DNA of 64,000 bases from Croceimicrobium sp963977415 (GCA_963977415.1 CAXBOS010000014.1:47076-111075), one strand, 5' to 3'. Shown: positions 44,018 through 53,370, numbered from the stretch's first letter. Made by a program: numbers and translations. The notes: generated from the letters alone by a model not told the origin.

Positions 44018-45031
44018 CTATCGAAGCTCTTCCACTCCATTGGCATGCAAGGCAAAACGTCCTTTCTCGCGGGCATGCGCCACCTCTTTCTCACCCCAAG
44101 GCCAGCCGCCAAATTGCGTTCTTTGATACTCCTCAAAAGCCTCACGAATTTCTTGATCGGTATTCATTACAAAGGGTCCGTATTGAACCACGGGTTCGCC
44201 AATGGGCTTGCCTTCTAAAATTAAGAGATACGTATCAGCCGCGCCATTTTTAAGCTGAATGTCTGCGCCTGCTTCCGCTTCAATTATACTTTGTACTGTG
44301 ACCTGAGTATCTTCTACTTGCAGTGATTCACCCTTGTAAAAAAACAAGGAGCGCGTGGCTTGCGGATTGGTTTTGGGTAAAGTCCACTCGGCCCCTACTT
44401 CCATTTTAACGGTGTAAACTGCTACGGCGTTTGCAGGATTAGCGGCCCAAGAATCGGGGGTGGAGTCTAAGGCTTTCAGCGCTCCTATTTGCCCAGCAAT
44501 TATTTGCACTTCGGTAGATGCGCCCGAAGAATCATTATGTCTTAGAACGGGTATGTCTTCGTTCCAAAGCATTTTAAAATGGGGTTCTACCATTTTCGAT
44601 GCTCTGGGCAGATTGAGCCAAATTTGAAATATTTCTAAAGGATTATCACTATTTTCATTTACCAAGGGAAACATTTCGGAATGCTGCACCCCTTTACCAG
44701 CGGTCATCCATTGCACATCCCCCGCCATAAAACGACCAGCAGCCCCAAGAGAGTCAGAATGATCTACTACCCCTTCTTTATTAATGGTGATGGTCTCAAA
44801 ACCACGGTGGGGATGAAATGGAAAACCGGGTATCGAACTACCATGGTACATTCGCCAGTCTTGGCTAGGACTAAAATCTTGACCAATATTTCTGCCGCGC
44901 AAAAGTTTTTCATCGGGGCCCATTTGCGCATTGCCCGCTGGATATTCGTCGCGATGATAGGCGCAAAATAGAAAGGGATCTTGGGTTTTCCAGGGAAAGC
45001 CCAGTGGTATAATGTTTTTGATTTTTTTCAT
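44018..45031 (-). CDS. Pirin family protein
   Basis: A 337-aa bicupin. The metal-binding N-terminal cupin has PFHPHRGFETITI and GAAGRFMAGDVQWMTAGKGVQHSE, the canonical pirin pattern with three His and one Glu. The C-terminal cupin includes YGPFVMNTDQEIREAFEEYQ. Bacterial pirins include quercetin dioxygenases and redox regulators; the role here is open. It stands alone. Confidence 0.93.
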   Translation of the reverse strand: MKKIKNIIPLGFPWKTQDPFLFCAYHRDEYPAGNAQMGPDEKLLRGRNIGQDFSPSQDWRMYHGSSIPGFPFHPHRGFETITINKEGVVDHSDSLGAAGRFMAGDVQWMTAGKGVQHSEMFPLVNENSDNPLEIFQIWLNLPRASKMVEPHFKMLWNEDIPVLRHNDSSGASTEVQIIAGQIGALKALDSTPDSWAANPANAVAVYTVKMEVGAEWTLPKTNPQATRSLFFYKGESLQVEDTQVTVQSIIEAEAGADIQLKNGAADTYLLILEGKPIGEPVVQYGPFVMNTDQEIREAFEEYQRTQFGGWPWGEKEVAHAREKGRFALHANGVEELR

Positions 45032-45067
45032 AGCTACTAATTGAAAGGCTAAGATGGGAGGAAATGT

Positions 45068-45307
45068 TTAATGTAGCGTGATTTCAGGGGAGGAATGCAA
45101 CAAAATGATTAGTGCTCTGACGGACATCAAAATAAAGAGCGACCAGTAGAATACCTTAAAACCTCTTACAATCAAATCCTGCTGTCTCTTCAAGCAATTA
45201 TTTGATGGGTTCATTAAAACGACTTTCTTTACTGCAAAAGGCACTATATAACGATTCCAGAGATAGACGCTTAATCCAAAATAAAGTATAAATGAGATTT
45301 TTTCCAT
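45068..45307 (-). CDS. Small membrane protein of unknown function
   Basis: A 79-aa protein with two hydrophobic segments (about residues 4-20 and 50-70) and a basic middle (KRQQDLIVRGFK). No family is recognised. It lies between pirin and a T9SS cargo gene on the same strand. Confidence 0.4.
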   Translation of the reverse strand: MEKISFILYFGLSVYLWNRYIVPFAVKKVVLMNPSNNCLKRQQDLIVRGFKVFYWSLFILMSVRALIILLHSSPEITLH

Positions 45308-45345
45308 GATGAATTTTCCTTCAGGATTCTGAAAAGATCATTTAC

Positions 45346-46821
45346 TCAATACCTGGCTTTTAAAAACGGCTGTTGGCCATAGTAGTTCCCATTATTTTCC
45401 CAAAGTTGTAAATAATAAATAGCCGCTGCCCAATATCCGATTGAAATACCTTCATGCGCTTTAATGCTTCCTTCTTGAAGCGGCCGACCTAAGGCATCTA
45501 CAATGCGGTAATCTAATTCGATGTTAGGATTTTCCAGAAAGAGTTTAATCTGATTTGCATCTGCATTATAATGCACATTAAAAGGCTCATTTCCGACTAA
45601 AGTTTTAGTTCTTCCATTTTTGTCTAAATAAACTAACACTGGCTGATAATAGGAGGGAGCGTTTCGTTTTTGACTTCCTAAGAGGTAGAACCCCCCTTTG
45701 GTGTCGCTTAGACAATCCCGAAAAATAAAACCTGGCATCTTAGTCATTAGAAGGTAGTTCCTTTTCTCAATAATCCCGCTTCTCGAGCGAAATAAAAATA
45801 GGGTATCTGCGCTATAAAACTGCCAATCGATAAGCTTCTCAGATTCTTTTGTAGCGGGTAAACTGCTTACATTTCCATCAAACTGTGTGTAGTCATTACC
45901 AGCTAATCCCCTTTTTTGGAAATATTTAAAAATTGGAGAACAATCAAAATAAGTGGAATCATTGAGGGAGATCGAGAGCTGATATACCTTAGATTTCTCT
46001 TCGTTGTAAAAAAACTGGTCAATTCCTCCATCATAAAAGCTTCTGCGCAAATCCTCCAGATTAATGCTGGAACCAAAATCGCTAAAATTGCCTAAGCTTA
46101 AACTAGGATCAACAAAGCTACTGTCGATAGTAAATTTGCCTCGACTAAAGCGAATACGGCGATCATCTTTAAGTAGCTCCCATTGTTTCTCAGATTCCAA
46201 ATAATGCAAACCAGCATCATAAAACTTAGGCTCTAAACGAATTGAATCCAAAATATGAAATTGCCCTTTCTCGGGCTCTAAAACCGTTAAATAATAGACC
46301 GTATTAGTATCATGCGCCACAAAGTTAAATGAGCTAGAACTGTCATTCTCTTGAACTAAAGGTTTTGAATGGAGAATAAATATGGAATCTTGCTTAAAGT
46401 GTAAAAAACTGGAAGCGATGCGATTGGGATAAACACTCCCTTCAAGTCCTCCATTTAAATTCCATAAGGTCCATGTTGGGTAAGAACTAGATCCGCCACC
46501 CGGACCATTCCGAATGAGAATTTTATTTTTCTTGAATTGATAAGCCTTCACAGGCGTGGGATTGCCAAAAGCATTTCGAAATGCTAAACTTTGATCGTCT
46601 CTTGGTCTGTAAAGGGTAACGGCTTGCTCAAAAGTAAATCCGCCAACTCCAAGCCAAATCTGTATTTGACTAGAGTCCGCCCCGTATTGCAATTTCTGAG
46701 GACTATAAGACTTATACTGACCAGGAAGGAGCTGAGGCAGTATAACAGGGCGCACAAATCCCTGAGCCCATATTGAGAAGGAAAATAATAAAAGGCCAAA
46801 TATTCGCAATAATTTGCGCAT
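45346..46821 (-). CDS. Secreted protein with T9SS-like tail, unknown function
   Basis: A 491-aa exported protein (signal peptide residues 1-19, ending SIWAQ). The body has repeated beta-type segments with FxxD and YxL patterns but no domain I can name; it could be a propeller. The last 70 residues (YRIVDALGRPLQEGSI, GYWAAAIYYLQLW) match a T9SS type A sorting domain, although the usual FYPNP start is replaced by FLENPN. Probably a surface or secreted protein. Confidence 0.65.
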   Translation of the reverse strand: MRKLLRIFGLLLFSFSIWAQGFVRPVILPQLLPGQYKSYSPQKLQYGADSSQIQIWLGVGGFTFEQAVTLYRPRDDQSLAFRNAFGNPTPVKAYQFKKNKILIRNGPGGGSSSYPTWTLWNLNGGLEGSVYPNRIASSFLHFKQDSIFILHSKPLVQENDSSSSFNFVAHDTNTVYYLTVLEPEKGQFHILDSIRLEPKFYDAGLHYLESEKQWELLKDDRRIRFSRGKFTIDSSFVDPSLSLGNFSDFGSSINLEDLRRSFYDGGIDQFFYNEEKSKVYQLSISLNDSTYFDCSPIFKYFQKRGLAGNDYTQFDGNVSSLPATKESEKLIDWQFYSADTLFLFRSRSGIIEKRNYLLMTKMPGFIFRDCLSDTKGGFYLLGSQKRNAPSYYQPVLVYLDKNGRTKTLVGNEPFNVHYNADANQIKLFLENPNIELDYRIVDALGRPLQEGSIKAHEGISIGYWAAAIYYLQLWENNGNYYGQQPFLKARY

Positions 46822-46938
46822 TTTAAAATACAGATTAGCGCTCTAAATTACGAAAAAATGGGAGTTTAAAAAGCGAGGATTCTGAGAGTTAGAATAATGA
46901 AGAAACTAAAACCTGAGTCCATTATTTCTCGAAGAGAG

Positions 46939-47208
46939 TATAAACCTGAGTTCGGCGTAAAATTAAGCCTCAGAACTCTTATAAATAGTGGGTTTTAAGC
47001 CGAAGCGCTGAAGCAATAGCGGGCTATTGCGAAGGGCTAAGGCGCCAAAAACTGCTTTTTAGAAGAGGCTTACAAGTTTTTTCCAATAAAAGCGAAAATC
47101 CTGCATCTAGCTCATTTGCTGTAGCCAGCTACAGTTGCACGATCTAGGCTAGCCTTTTCTTTTTATTGAAAATCTGAGGTTATAATCTTAAGTCGAACTC
47201 AGGTTATA
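46939..47208. repeat. Foldback (MITE-like) element with imperfect terminal inverted repeats
   Basis: The ends are about 36 bases long and inverted: left TATAAACCTGAGTTCGGCG (46939-46957, continuing to CCTCAGA), right ending CGAACTCAGGTTATA (47208). Inside are a second inverted pair around 47080-47100 and 47150-47171, a perfect GCAATAGC/GCTATTGC stem (47013-47030) and CTGTAG/CTACAG (47119-47134). There is no open frame. End-like fragments occur at 48682-48695 and 63429-63455. The rest of this 627-base gene-free gap (46822-47448) holds nothing else I can name before the site at 47398. Confidence 0.65.
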
Positions 47209-47397
47209 AGCTATGAATCGATTCACTCTAAGAAAATGCCATTTACTGCAACATTATTTTCCTGAAAGGTCCAAAGAGGAAACCTGATTTCTCTCTTATT
47301 GGTATCATTGACAGAATGAATTTTGGTTTGACTAGAAAATGATAATCAATATTTATGAAAGCCTCATATTCATGTGGTGCACTGCGGTTTGGCTGTA

Positions 47398-47447
47398 AGC
47401 AGTAGCGTCCCGAAGGGCGCTATTGCCTAAAGGTGTTGTTGTAATTC
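47398..47447 (-). repeat. attC-like site A
   Basis: The hairpin AGCAGTAGCGTCCC / GGGCGCTATTGCCT (47398-47428, 11 of 14 paired, GAA loop) is followed by the core GTTGTAATTC (47438-47447). The outer half of the site is not evident, so it may be the decayed end of the array. Confidence 0.5.
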
Positions 47448-47448
47448 G

Positions 47449-47964
47449 TTATTTTTCAAGTATTTTCTTATAAGAATCAAGAAATCCATTTCCAATATTT
47501 TTACTCCCGAAGTTGCGCAGAAAGAATCCAAGGAACCCTGAAGCTTTATGGTTGCTAATTTCTATCTGAAGTTCAACTTTGTCATCTTTTATCTCAAACT
47601 TTTCGACTATGTGGGAGTTGGTCGTTAACGCCCTGGTTATATATTCTTCGTCTAATTCGATTATTATTTTACTTTCCAATCTGTTTACTGAAATGTTGGT
47701 CCTTTTCATAGTTCCTTCGTTTGTCGTAATTGTCACAAAGTCGTTTCCTTGTTCAATTAGTTCAACAGCTGTCACACCAGGATACACACTTATCAGTCGT
47801 TTATAGTGCTCACCCAAATTTTCGAATGATCTATTTACATCTTCTAGGTTGCAATCAATCGTAGTTGATTTTTGAAACCAAATTTCATCTCTTGTATTAT
47901 CCATAACTACTCCTGTTAATAATAGAACAATGGGTATCAAGATTAAAAGTATTTTCTTTTTCAT
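47449..47964 (-). CDS. Membrane-anchored SRPBCC-like protein (cassette gene)
   Basis: A 171-aa protein. An N-terminal TM or signal segment (residues 4-21) is followed by an SRPBCC/polyketide-cyclase-like domain: a first strand WFQKSTTIDCNLEDV, a helix, then long antiparallel strands and a C-terminal helix (GFLDSYKKILEK). The assignment is by pattern and is tentative. The gene fills the unit between sites A and B, and its stop codon lies just inside the GTT core. Confidence 0.55.
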   Translation of the reverse strand: MKKKILLILIPIVLLLTGVVMDNTRDEIWFQKSTTIDCNLEDVNRSFENLGEHYKRLISVYPGVTAVELIEQGNDFVTITTNEGTMKRTNISVNRLESKIIIELDEEYITRALTTNSHIVEKFEIKDDKVELQIEISNHKASGFLGFFLRNFGSKNIGNGFLDSYKKILEK

Positions 47965-47982
47965 TGTTCGGTTCTTTTTAAT

Positions 47983-48054
47983 GAATTACAACGCTTTGTG
48001 TATGAAGCGTAGTGGCGATTAGCTGCTATGATTTCATATACATTGTTAGCGGTT
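47983..48054 (-). repeat. attC-like site B
   Basis: Core GAATTACAAC (47983-47992), arm TGTGTATGAA (47997-48006), central 26 bases, arm TTCATATACA (48033-48042, inverted, one mismatch) and core GTTAGCGGTT (48045-48054). This is the layout of a short attC site. Confidence 0.6.
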
Positions 48055-48681
48055 CGTTTTTATTATTTGTTTTGGTCGGTTATACAATTTGTAAGAAGTA
48101 AATATTATCCACAAGAAATAAAGTGCAAAAACTATTCGCTGTCCGACTGCAGGTGTATTAGGGAATATAAATCCCCACCCTCCGAATAGTATAGTTAGCC
48201 AGGTGAATATTAATGTTGGTTTAATCGTTTTTGTCCAATATTCTGTTTTTTTCATCAATTTGGGATAAGTAAATGCCCCAAGTAGAAAGAATATATAACT
48301 GCCAAAACTTCCTATCATATGAAGCAGCATTGTTGTTGATTGTTTATTCTCAAAATCGCCAGGGAAAACTCCAGAAAATGACATAAATAATCCACTTAAC
48401 AAAATTCCATATAATGGGATCTTGCTCGAATTTTCAGGTGCCAAATTCTTATAAAGTCCGTATCCAAAGATTGCAATTAAAATTCCCGGAATTATGTATC
48501 CCAAAACATTCCAAAACCATTTATTAGGAGCATCTATGGAACCGAGTTCGCTTATTGCTTTTGTCAAAAAACTATATTCTGGTCTTTGATTAGCCATTAT
48601 AAAATAGGTCATCCAAAATACAACTGGTGTTAAAAGTCCAATAATTGAATATTGTTTATTTGTCATTTTAGCACTTGACAT
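48046..48681 (-). CDS. DUF998-type membrane protein (cassette gene)
   Basis: A 211-aa protein with six predicted membrane segments and the DUF998 pattern (FLTKAISELGSIDAPNKW, NVLGYIIPGILIAIFGYGL, GVFPGD, HMIGSFGSYIFFLLGAF). The function is unknown. Its stop TAA is formed by the GTTAGCG core of site B, so the reading frame ends exactly at the cassette boundary. An internal ATG at 48666 is an alternative start. It is flanked by sites B and C as a one-gene unit. Confidence 0.75.
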   Translation of the reverse strand: MSSAKMTNKQYSIIGLLTPVVFWMTYFIMANQRPEYSFLTKAISELGSIDAPNKWFWNVLGYIIPGILIAIFGYGLYKNLAPENSSKIPLYGILLSGLFMSFSGVFPGDFENKQSTTMLLHMIGSFGSYIFFLLGAFTYPKLMKKTEYWTKTIKPTLIFTWLTILFGGWGFIFPNTPAVGQRIVFALYFLWIIFTSYKLYNRPKQIIKTNR

Positions 48682-48695
48682 TTGAACTCAGGTTT
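48682..48695 (-). repeat. Fragment resembling the foldback element end
   Basis: TTGAACTCAGGTTT is inverted relative to the AACCTGAGTTC end of the element at 46939-47208. It lies directly upstream of the DUF998 start codon. Confidence 0.35.
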
Positions 48696-48707
48696 TTCTT
48701 TTTTAAT

Positions 48708-48846
48708 AACCGCTAACGGTTCTCAGCTATACGCAGGCAGGGATTTTAACCACTGAACTTCCTACGAAGAACTGAACATCAAATTTACCACTTTCCTGTC
48801 CAACGAAGCACGAAACCCCTGCTTGCGTATAGGTGATGTTATCGCT
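48708..48846 (-). repeat. attC-like site C, long palindrome
   Basis: Core AACCGCTAAC (48708-48717), arm CTATACGCAGGCAGGG (48727-48742), about 74-base centre, arm CCCTGCTTGCGTATAG (48817-48832, 15 of 16 paired) and core GTTATCGCT (48838-48846). The size of about 139 bases is within the known attC range. A minus-strand frame of 81 codons across this site and hairpin H1 is, I believe, spurious. Confidence 0.65.
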
Positions 48847-48904
48847 TCGGTGTTCTTTTTCGTCCGATGGTTTGTCGGTCGTTTTTGTCGTGCGGTGGGG
48901 CAGA

Positions 48905-48963
48905 CACACTCTTTGCCAAGCTTTGGTTTGAGCGTTTGCTGGTGCGGCTTGGCAATGTGTGTG
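48905..48963. repeat. Hairpin H1 inside the large cassette, left end
   Basis: CACACTCTTTGCCAAGC (48905-48921) pairs with GCTTGGCAATGTGTGTG (48947-48963), 14 of 17 positions. It lies between the methyltransferase stop and site C, so it could act as a terminator-like or boundary structure. It resembles hairpin H2 at 54018-54080. Confidence 0.55.
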
Positions 48964-48975
48964 GCTGTGCATAGG

Positions 48976-50448
48976 CTAGATTTTTACTTTAAAAACCCTA
49001 ATGACTCTTGTCCAATTAGTTCCATTCCATTCTCCTTTTCGCTCTGTTACCGATTGTATCAAATCAAAACTGTCATAGTTCTCAAAGGCTTCAACAAAGT
49101 CGTCAAGTCTTTGTGTTTTATAATCGGAAACGAAAGGACTAACACAAATGAAATAATTTAAGCCTGAGAAATTTTCCTTTATCTTCAATATCAAATCAGT
49201 CATTGAGAAGAAATCTATATCCAAAATATTTGAAAATAGTTGGATTTTAGTATTCGTTGAAATGGGCGAAAAATCGTCTTTATTCAAAGAGTCTAAGTCT
49301 TTATTTATTGTATAGATACCTGAGGATTTATTGAATTTTCTTATATGAAGGGATGCTCTTTTTAAGGCTATTTCTGAAGGTTCAATTAGCGTTATTGCTT
49401 CAATTTCAGTTGTTTCAGCTCTATCGTTTAGGTATTCTAGAAAGCAAACAGAAGCCAACCCTTGACCACATCCCCAATCATATATTTCAATTTTTGAAGT
49501 TAAGTTTTCACTTGATAATGCAGAAAATGCAGACATTACTTTAGCATAATGCATCTTCCCATAACTGTTTATATATGCAAGCAGTTGATTTTGTTCTGTA
49601 AGAACCTTAACTCCCCTTTGTAGAGAATAAAAAATATCATCACTTGCCACATTTGCGTATAAGTTTGCACATAGATTTCTTATTTCTAAAAACCTATCTT
49701 GTATAGAATCAAGCATTTGGGAGTATTCTGTATCTAGTTCTATTAGATGTGAGCTAACATCGAATGGTAGAAATTCACGAGACCTTTCTAATAATAAATC
49801 TAATTTTCGATGGATAGAGTTATAAACTTGATGTATGTCATCTATATTTTCATTTAGCAATTCAATGATGGTTGAATGAACCAAAAATTTCTTATCATCT
49901 ACTGATAAATTTTCTAAAAGTAAAGCTCTGAATTCTTTAACTCCATTTAGGTTTTGATTGCCAAAATTTTGAAGAACTTCAGTATAAAAGTGAACCAATG
50001 TTGCAATTACCTTTTCTTCACTATCTTCTTCGTGAAGGAAACTAAATGTTAATAGATCGATAATTTCAGGCATTCTATTAGAATAGTCTGAAATTCTTCT
50101 AATGCCAACAAGGAACTTAGAAGATGCTTCCAATCGACTTCCTATTGATATGTTTTTTCTTTTACATAGGTTATATAAATCTTGAAATTCTCCGTGATAT
50201 CCAAATCTTTCTGAAAAATCCAACAGGGATAAAACAAATAATCTGTTTTTATTATTTGTAAAATCCAAATTCCTATAAATTTTGTAATATGGCAATATGT
50301 AACTTGCAATCTTTTCCCTATGCTTTAATAAGCTATCATAACTCTGACTTATGAAAAAATCATAAATCAATGTTGAATTATTGCCTATGAAATTTGACAG
50401 TTGGTCAGAACTATTTGAAGAGTTAATTACATCATCAATTACTGCCAT
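48976..50448 (-). CDS. Protein with C-terminal class I SAM methyltransferase domain
   Basis: A 490-aa soluble protein, last gene of the four-gene cassette operon. Residues 1-280 are helical with no family I recognise. Residues about 285-490 form a Rossmann methyltransferase: motif I IYDWGCGQGLAS (322-333), acidic ribose ligand Glu356 in ITLIEPSEIAL, then IQLFSNILDID near motif IV, with no DPPY/NPPY. The absence of NPPY argues against an N6-adenine DNA methylase; an RNA or protein target is possible. It starts two bases after the SAP-like gene. It is clearly AT-richer than flanking chromosome. Confidence 0.75.
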   Translation of the reverse strand: MAVIDDVINSSNSSDQLSNFIGNNSTLIYDFFISQSYDSLLKHREKIASYILPYYKIYRNLDFTNNKNRLFVLSLLDFSERFGYHGEFQDLYNLCKRKNISIGSRLEASSKFLVGIRRISDYSNRMPEIIDLLTFSFLHEEDSEEKVIATLVHFYTEVLQNFGNQNLNGVKEFRALLLENLSVDDKKFLVHSTIIELLNENIDDIHQVYNSIHRKLDLLLERSREFLPFDVSSHLIELDTEYSQMLDSIQDRFLEIRNLCANLYANVASDDIFYSLQRGVKVLTEQNQLLAYINSYGKMHYAKVMSAFSALSSENLTSKIEIYDWGCGQGLASVCFLEYLNDRAETTEIEAITLIEPSEIALKRASLHIRKFNKSSGIYTINKDLDSLNKDDFSPISTNTKIQLFSNILDIDFFSMTDLILKIKENFSGLNYFICVSPFVSDYKTQRLDDFVEAFENYDSFDLIQSVTERKGEWNGTNWTRVIRVFKVKI

Positions 50449-50450
50449 AT

Positions 50451-52340
50451 TTAAAACTCTTTTTTCAAAATATCTCTGATTAAATCGTCTTTTAATTTTG
50501 ACGCGGGCTTCAATTTATAATCTGAAATAATAGATTTTAGATCAGATACTTTCAATGCCTTTAATTCCTTTTCCCTTATCTTTCTCTTGATTTCAATATT
50601 TTCATCAGAGAATAATGAACCTGAAAAGCTTTGGTTATATGAATCCTTAGGCTCACTTACTACACTTTCGCTGTTTGATTCGATTGTATTTGAATCATTC
50701 AAATCTTTATTTTCAATTGTGCTTACAGTGTTTTCATCATTCTCTGTCTTTGAGATGCTTTCTTTTACTGCTTTGATATTATTTTCTGTATTCTGTTCTG
50801 ATGACTTGCTCTCAATATGAAACTCTTCCGTTTCTTTCTTGTTTGTACTATGTGAATTAAAATCATCTAATTTTTTCTGAAGCTGTTCAATAGTGTTTTG
50901 ATTATCTTCTAGCTTACTTGAAAGTTCCGCGATTTTATCCTTATATATTTTGGTTTCACTTTCATACTCTGATGCCGATTTTTTTGATGTTTCAGAGAAA
51001 ATGAATTGAGAGTACTCTTTAAAAAATTCATCATATTCACTTTGTAGTTGCCCTTTAAATAAGTTAGTGTCTAAGGGTAAAAATTTCGGAAGTGATTTTG
51101 AAAGATTTTTTGAAATGATTTCAAATAGTCTATTCCTTTTTTCCAATGATATACGAAATAATTCGATAAAGAAGTCTTCTTTTTTTTTAAGAATGATTGT
51201 TTTGTCTAAAACTTGGTATGTTACAAATTTTGACCTATTAATTCCTTGATCTTCTGCTTTATGACACCAATTATCTATATATGAATAAGAGCTTGATTGC
51301 GATTTATTATTGAACACAAATTGATAAATGCTTTCAATTGTATAATAGTCAATTTTCGAATCCAGTTTGAACTTTATCAATGCTTCAAAATTCTCAGTCT
51401 TGTATTTATTCCTAAATGAAGAATATCCCTTATTGATACCAAAAATTAAGGAGAGACCTTCTTTTCTTTTTTCATTAAAATTGCCTGATACTAAATCAGA
51501 AATAAAAGAATCAGCTTGTTTTCTTTTACCGGGTCCATAAGTGTCTAGAATTGAAACTAAATAGGTTTGTGTAGTTTCAGGTATTTTGTCAATCTGAATA
51601 AGTCCATTTTTAGTTTCAATTTTAACATTATCCTTGCTAGCATATTTTGCAACAATTTCACTTGTGATGTCTGAATAGATTGTGTCGTGAAAATTTTTGA
51701 ATTTACCATTGTCTGTAAATGCAAATTCAAATGCATTTTCTATTTCAACTCCTTGGTCATTTAGTATTTGATGAAAATGCTTATTGATATTTCCTAGAGT
51801 TTTAAAGTAGTGGGTTGGATAATTTTGAAAATCTTCCTTTCCAATTTTCATTAATGCAAAGCCACCCATTATTTGATCAAATTTCTTTAAATAGTGTTTC
51901 CAATCAACCTGAGTAGGTTTGGTAACTAAATTCTCTAATTCATCTGTAGCTATAGGCTTGTCTTCAGATAGTTTTAATATTGTGTCAGGGATAAATGCCG
52001 CACCACTTGTTATATTAAATACAGTATTTGTTTTTTGCTCCTTTTCTGCGAAATAAATTCCCTTGATGCGTGAAATTGGTATTGGCATATCAAAAAGGAA
52101 AAAATTATCTGAGATTTTCTTTGGCATTTCTTCCTTTTCATCAAAAGCAATTTCTATTGAGCAATTTGATTCAGTTGTGAATTTACTTGATGATAGTAGA
52201 AGGATGTTGTTAAACTTATTTTGAAGGTCTTGATTTCTATTTTCAATGTAGTTGGCTGGTGCAATGATTCCGCTACTCAAATAATGAGCAAGGTTCATTG
52301 ACTTTATCGGTAGGAAGTATGTTATTTTCATTTTACTCAA
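50451..52340 (-). CDS. Coiled-coil protein with C-terminal SAP-like motif, unknown function
   Basis: A 629-aa protein. Residues 1-450 begin ITYFLPIKSMNLAHYLSSGII and form an alpha/beta body I do not recognise. Residues about 455-500 are a coiled coil (KIAELSSKLEDNQNTIEQLQ), and 500-585 a Ser/Asn/Glu-rich disordered stretch. The end (LKVSDLKSIISDYKLKP, then KDDLIRDIL) fits the SAP DNA-binding helix-turn-helix pattern. It could be a DNA-bound scaffold or sensor. It overlaps the helicase gene by eight bases. No nuclease motif is evident. Confidence 0.7.
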   Translation of the reverse strand: MSKMKITYFLPIKSMNLAHYLSSGIIAPANYIENRNQDLQNKFNNILLLSSSKFTTESNCSIEIAFDEKEEMPKKISDNFFLFDMPIPISRIKGIYFAEKEQKTNTVFNITSGAAFIPDTILKLSEDKPIATDELENLVTKPTQVDWKHYLKKFDQIMGGFALMKIGKEDFQNYPTHYFKTLGNINKHFHQILNDQGVEIENAFEFAFTDNGKFKNFHDTIYSDITSEIVAKYASKDNVKIETKNGLIQIDKIPETTQTYLVSILDTYGPGKRKQADSFISDLVSGNFNEKRKEGLSLIFGINKGYSSFRNKYKTENFEALIKFKLDSKIDYYTIESIYQFVFNNKSQSSSYSYIDNWCHKAEDQGINRSKFVTYQVLDKTIILKKKEDFFIELFRISLEKRNRLFEIISKNLSKSLPKFLPLDTNLFKGQLQSEYDEFFKEYSQFIFSETSKKSASEYESETKIYKDKIAELSSKLEDNQNTIEQLQKKLDDFNSHSTNKKETEEFHIESKSSEQNTENNIKAVKESISKTENDENTVSTIENKDLNDSNTIESNSESVVSEPKDSYNQSFSGSLFSDENIEIKRKIREKELKALKVSDLKSIISDYKLKPASKLKDDLIRDILKKEF

Positions 52341-53370
52341 TTGTTATTGTTTGTCGATTACCAATATTTGGATAACCGTTTCTGCAAAGTAAGAACAAAT
52401 TTGTCTTAGCTCTTGTAAACGCTACATAATAGTCATTTTCCGTTACAACGTTCGGCCTGTTTGCAATATTCCACGAATAGCTGTCAAACTCTGGAATAAT
52501 AACTGTGTCAAATTCTGTTCCTTTTGAAGACTTAAAAGTTGTTACGTGAACGCCTGAAAGTCCTTCAAAATCTTCATTTTCATTCTGATACTTTGAAATT
52601 TCTATATCCGAATCTAAATTCTCTCTGATTAAACTATAAAAAGTCTCAACTTGTGCCGCAAAAGGTACAAGAATAGCAATGTTATGAGTATCACTATTAA
52701 AGTCATCTATTATACTTATTATATCGTCTATTTGATTGTCTGCTCCCCAACCTAAATTCACTTTCATAATTGGTCTTAAGCCTGTTTGTCTTGCACCTAT
52801 AATTGTGTTTTGTGGAATTAGGAAATTCGGAAATACTGACCTTGTAAATTCTAAAATTTCTCTTGAGTTTCTGAAATTTCTGTTTAAGGTAATTTCTTCA
52901 TTAACGCTAAACCTGTTGTCAGTTGAAAACCAATTTAGTAATTCTCTAAGACTCTCGTTAGATAGGTACATACTTTGTCTCTCGTCCGCACCATAACTTA
53001 GTTTGCTGGTATAATTGAAAAATCGTTGAAATTTTGCCTGTTCTATGTCTTGGCCTTCATCAATTATTATTTCATCATAGTTAGTTGCATTATGTGTTAA
53101 CCACCAAAATACTCTATCAATATTTTCGGCCGCATCTTCATCTTGACTTCTAGCGGAAGCTCTTAAATAATGTTCTAGTGTTTTTGTGTACGTTAATAAT
53201 AAGCTGTTACTAACACCTGTTGAGTGGTTTCTAATGTGTCTCCACAAACAAACTACGCTTTTTCCTGTTCCTGGACCACCTGCTAATGCTAAAGGGCTAG
53301 TTTCGTCAACCGCTCTTTGTTGGTCAATTGTTAATTCAGTGATTAACGGTAGATTAAAGTAGTATGGCAT
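52333..53370 (-). CDS. Compact superfamily 1 (UvrD-like) helicase/ATPase
   Basis: Only 345 aa, about half of UvrD, yet with a full motif set: Q-motif LTIDQQRAV (13-21), Walker A GGPGTGKS (31-38), Walker B IIIDEGQD (101-108), motif III GADERQSM (127-134), IV LNRNFRNS (162-169), V VTTFKSSKGTEFD (276-288) and VI YVAFTRAKTN (315-324). The 1B and 2B insertions of true UvrD/Rep seem absent, so it may be a translocase or NTPase switch. It is one base after alkB and overlaps the next gene by eight. Confidence 0.88.
   Translation of the reverse strand: MPYYFNLPLITELTIDQQRAVDETSPLALAGGPGTGKSVVCLWRHIRNHSTGVSNSLLLTYTKTLEHYLRASARSQDEDAAENIDRVFWWLTHNATNYDEIIIDEGQDIEQAKFQRFFNYTSKLSYGADERQSMYLSNESLRELLNWFSTDNRFSVNEEITLNRNFRNSREILEFTRSVFPNFLIPQNTIIGARQTGLRPIMKVNLGWGADNQIDDIISIIDDFNSDTHNIAILVPFAAQVETFYSLIRENLDSDIEISKYQNENEDFEGLSGVHVTTFKSSKGTEFDTVIIPEFDSYSWNIANRPNVVTENDYYVAFTRAKTNLFLLCRNGYPNIGNRQTITIE

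Noticed and set aside
47336..47353. Fur-box-like GAAAATGATAATCAATAT
   Set aside because: Partial match only, and no iron-related gene starts nearby in the right direction.
48727..48972. 81-codon open frame on the minus strand
   Set aside because: It spans the attC-like palindrome and hairpin H1; its composition follows the repeats and no start context or domain supports it.
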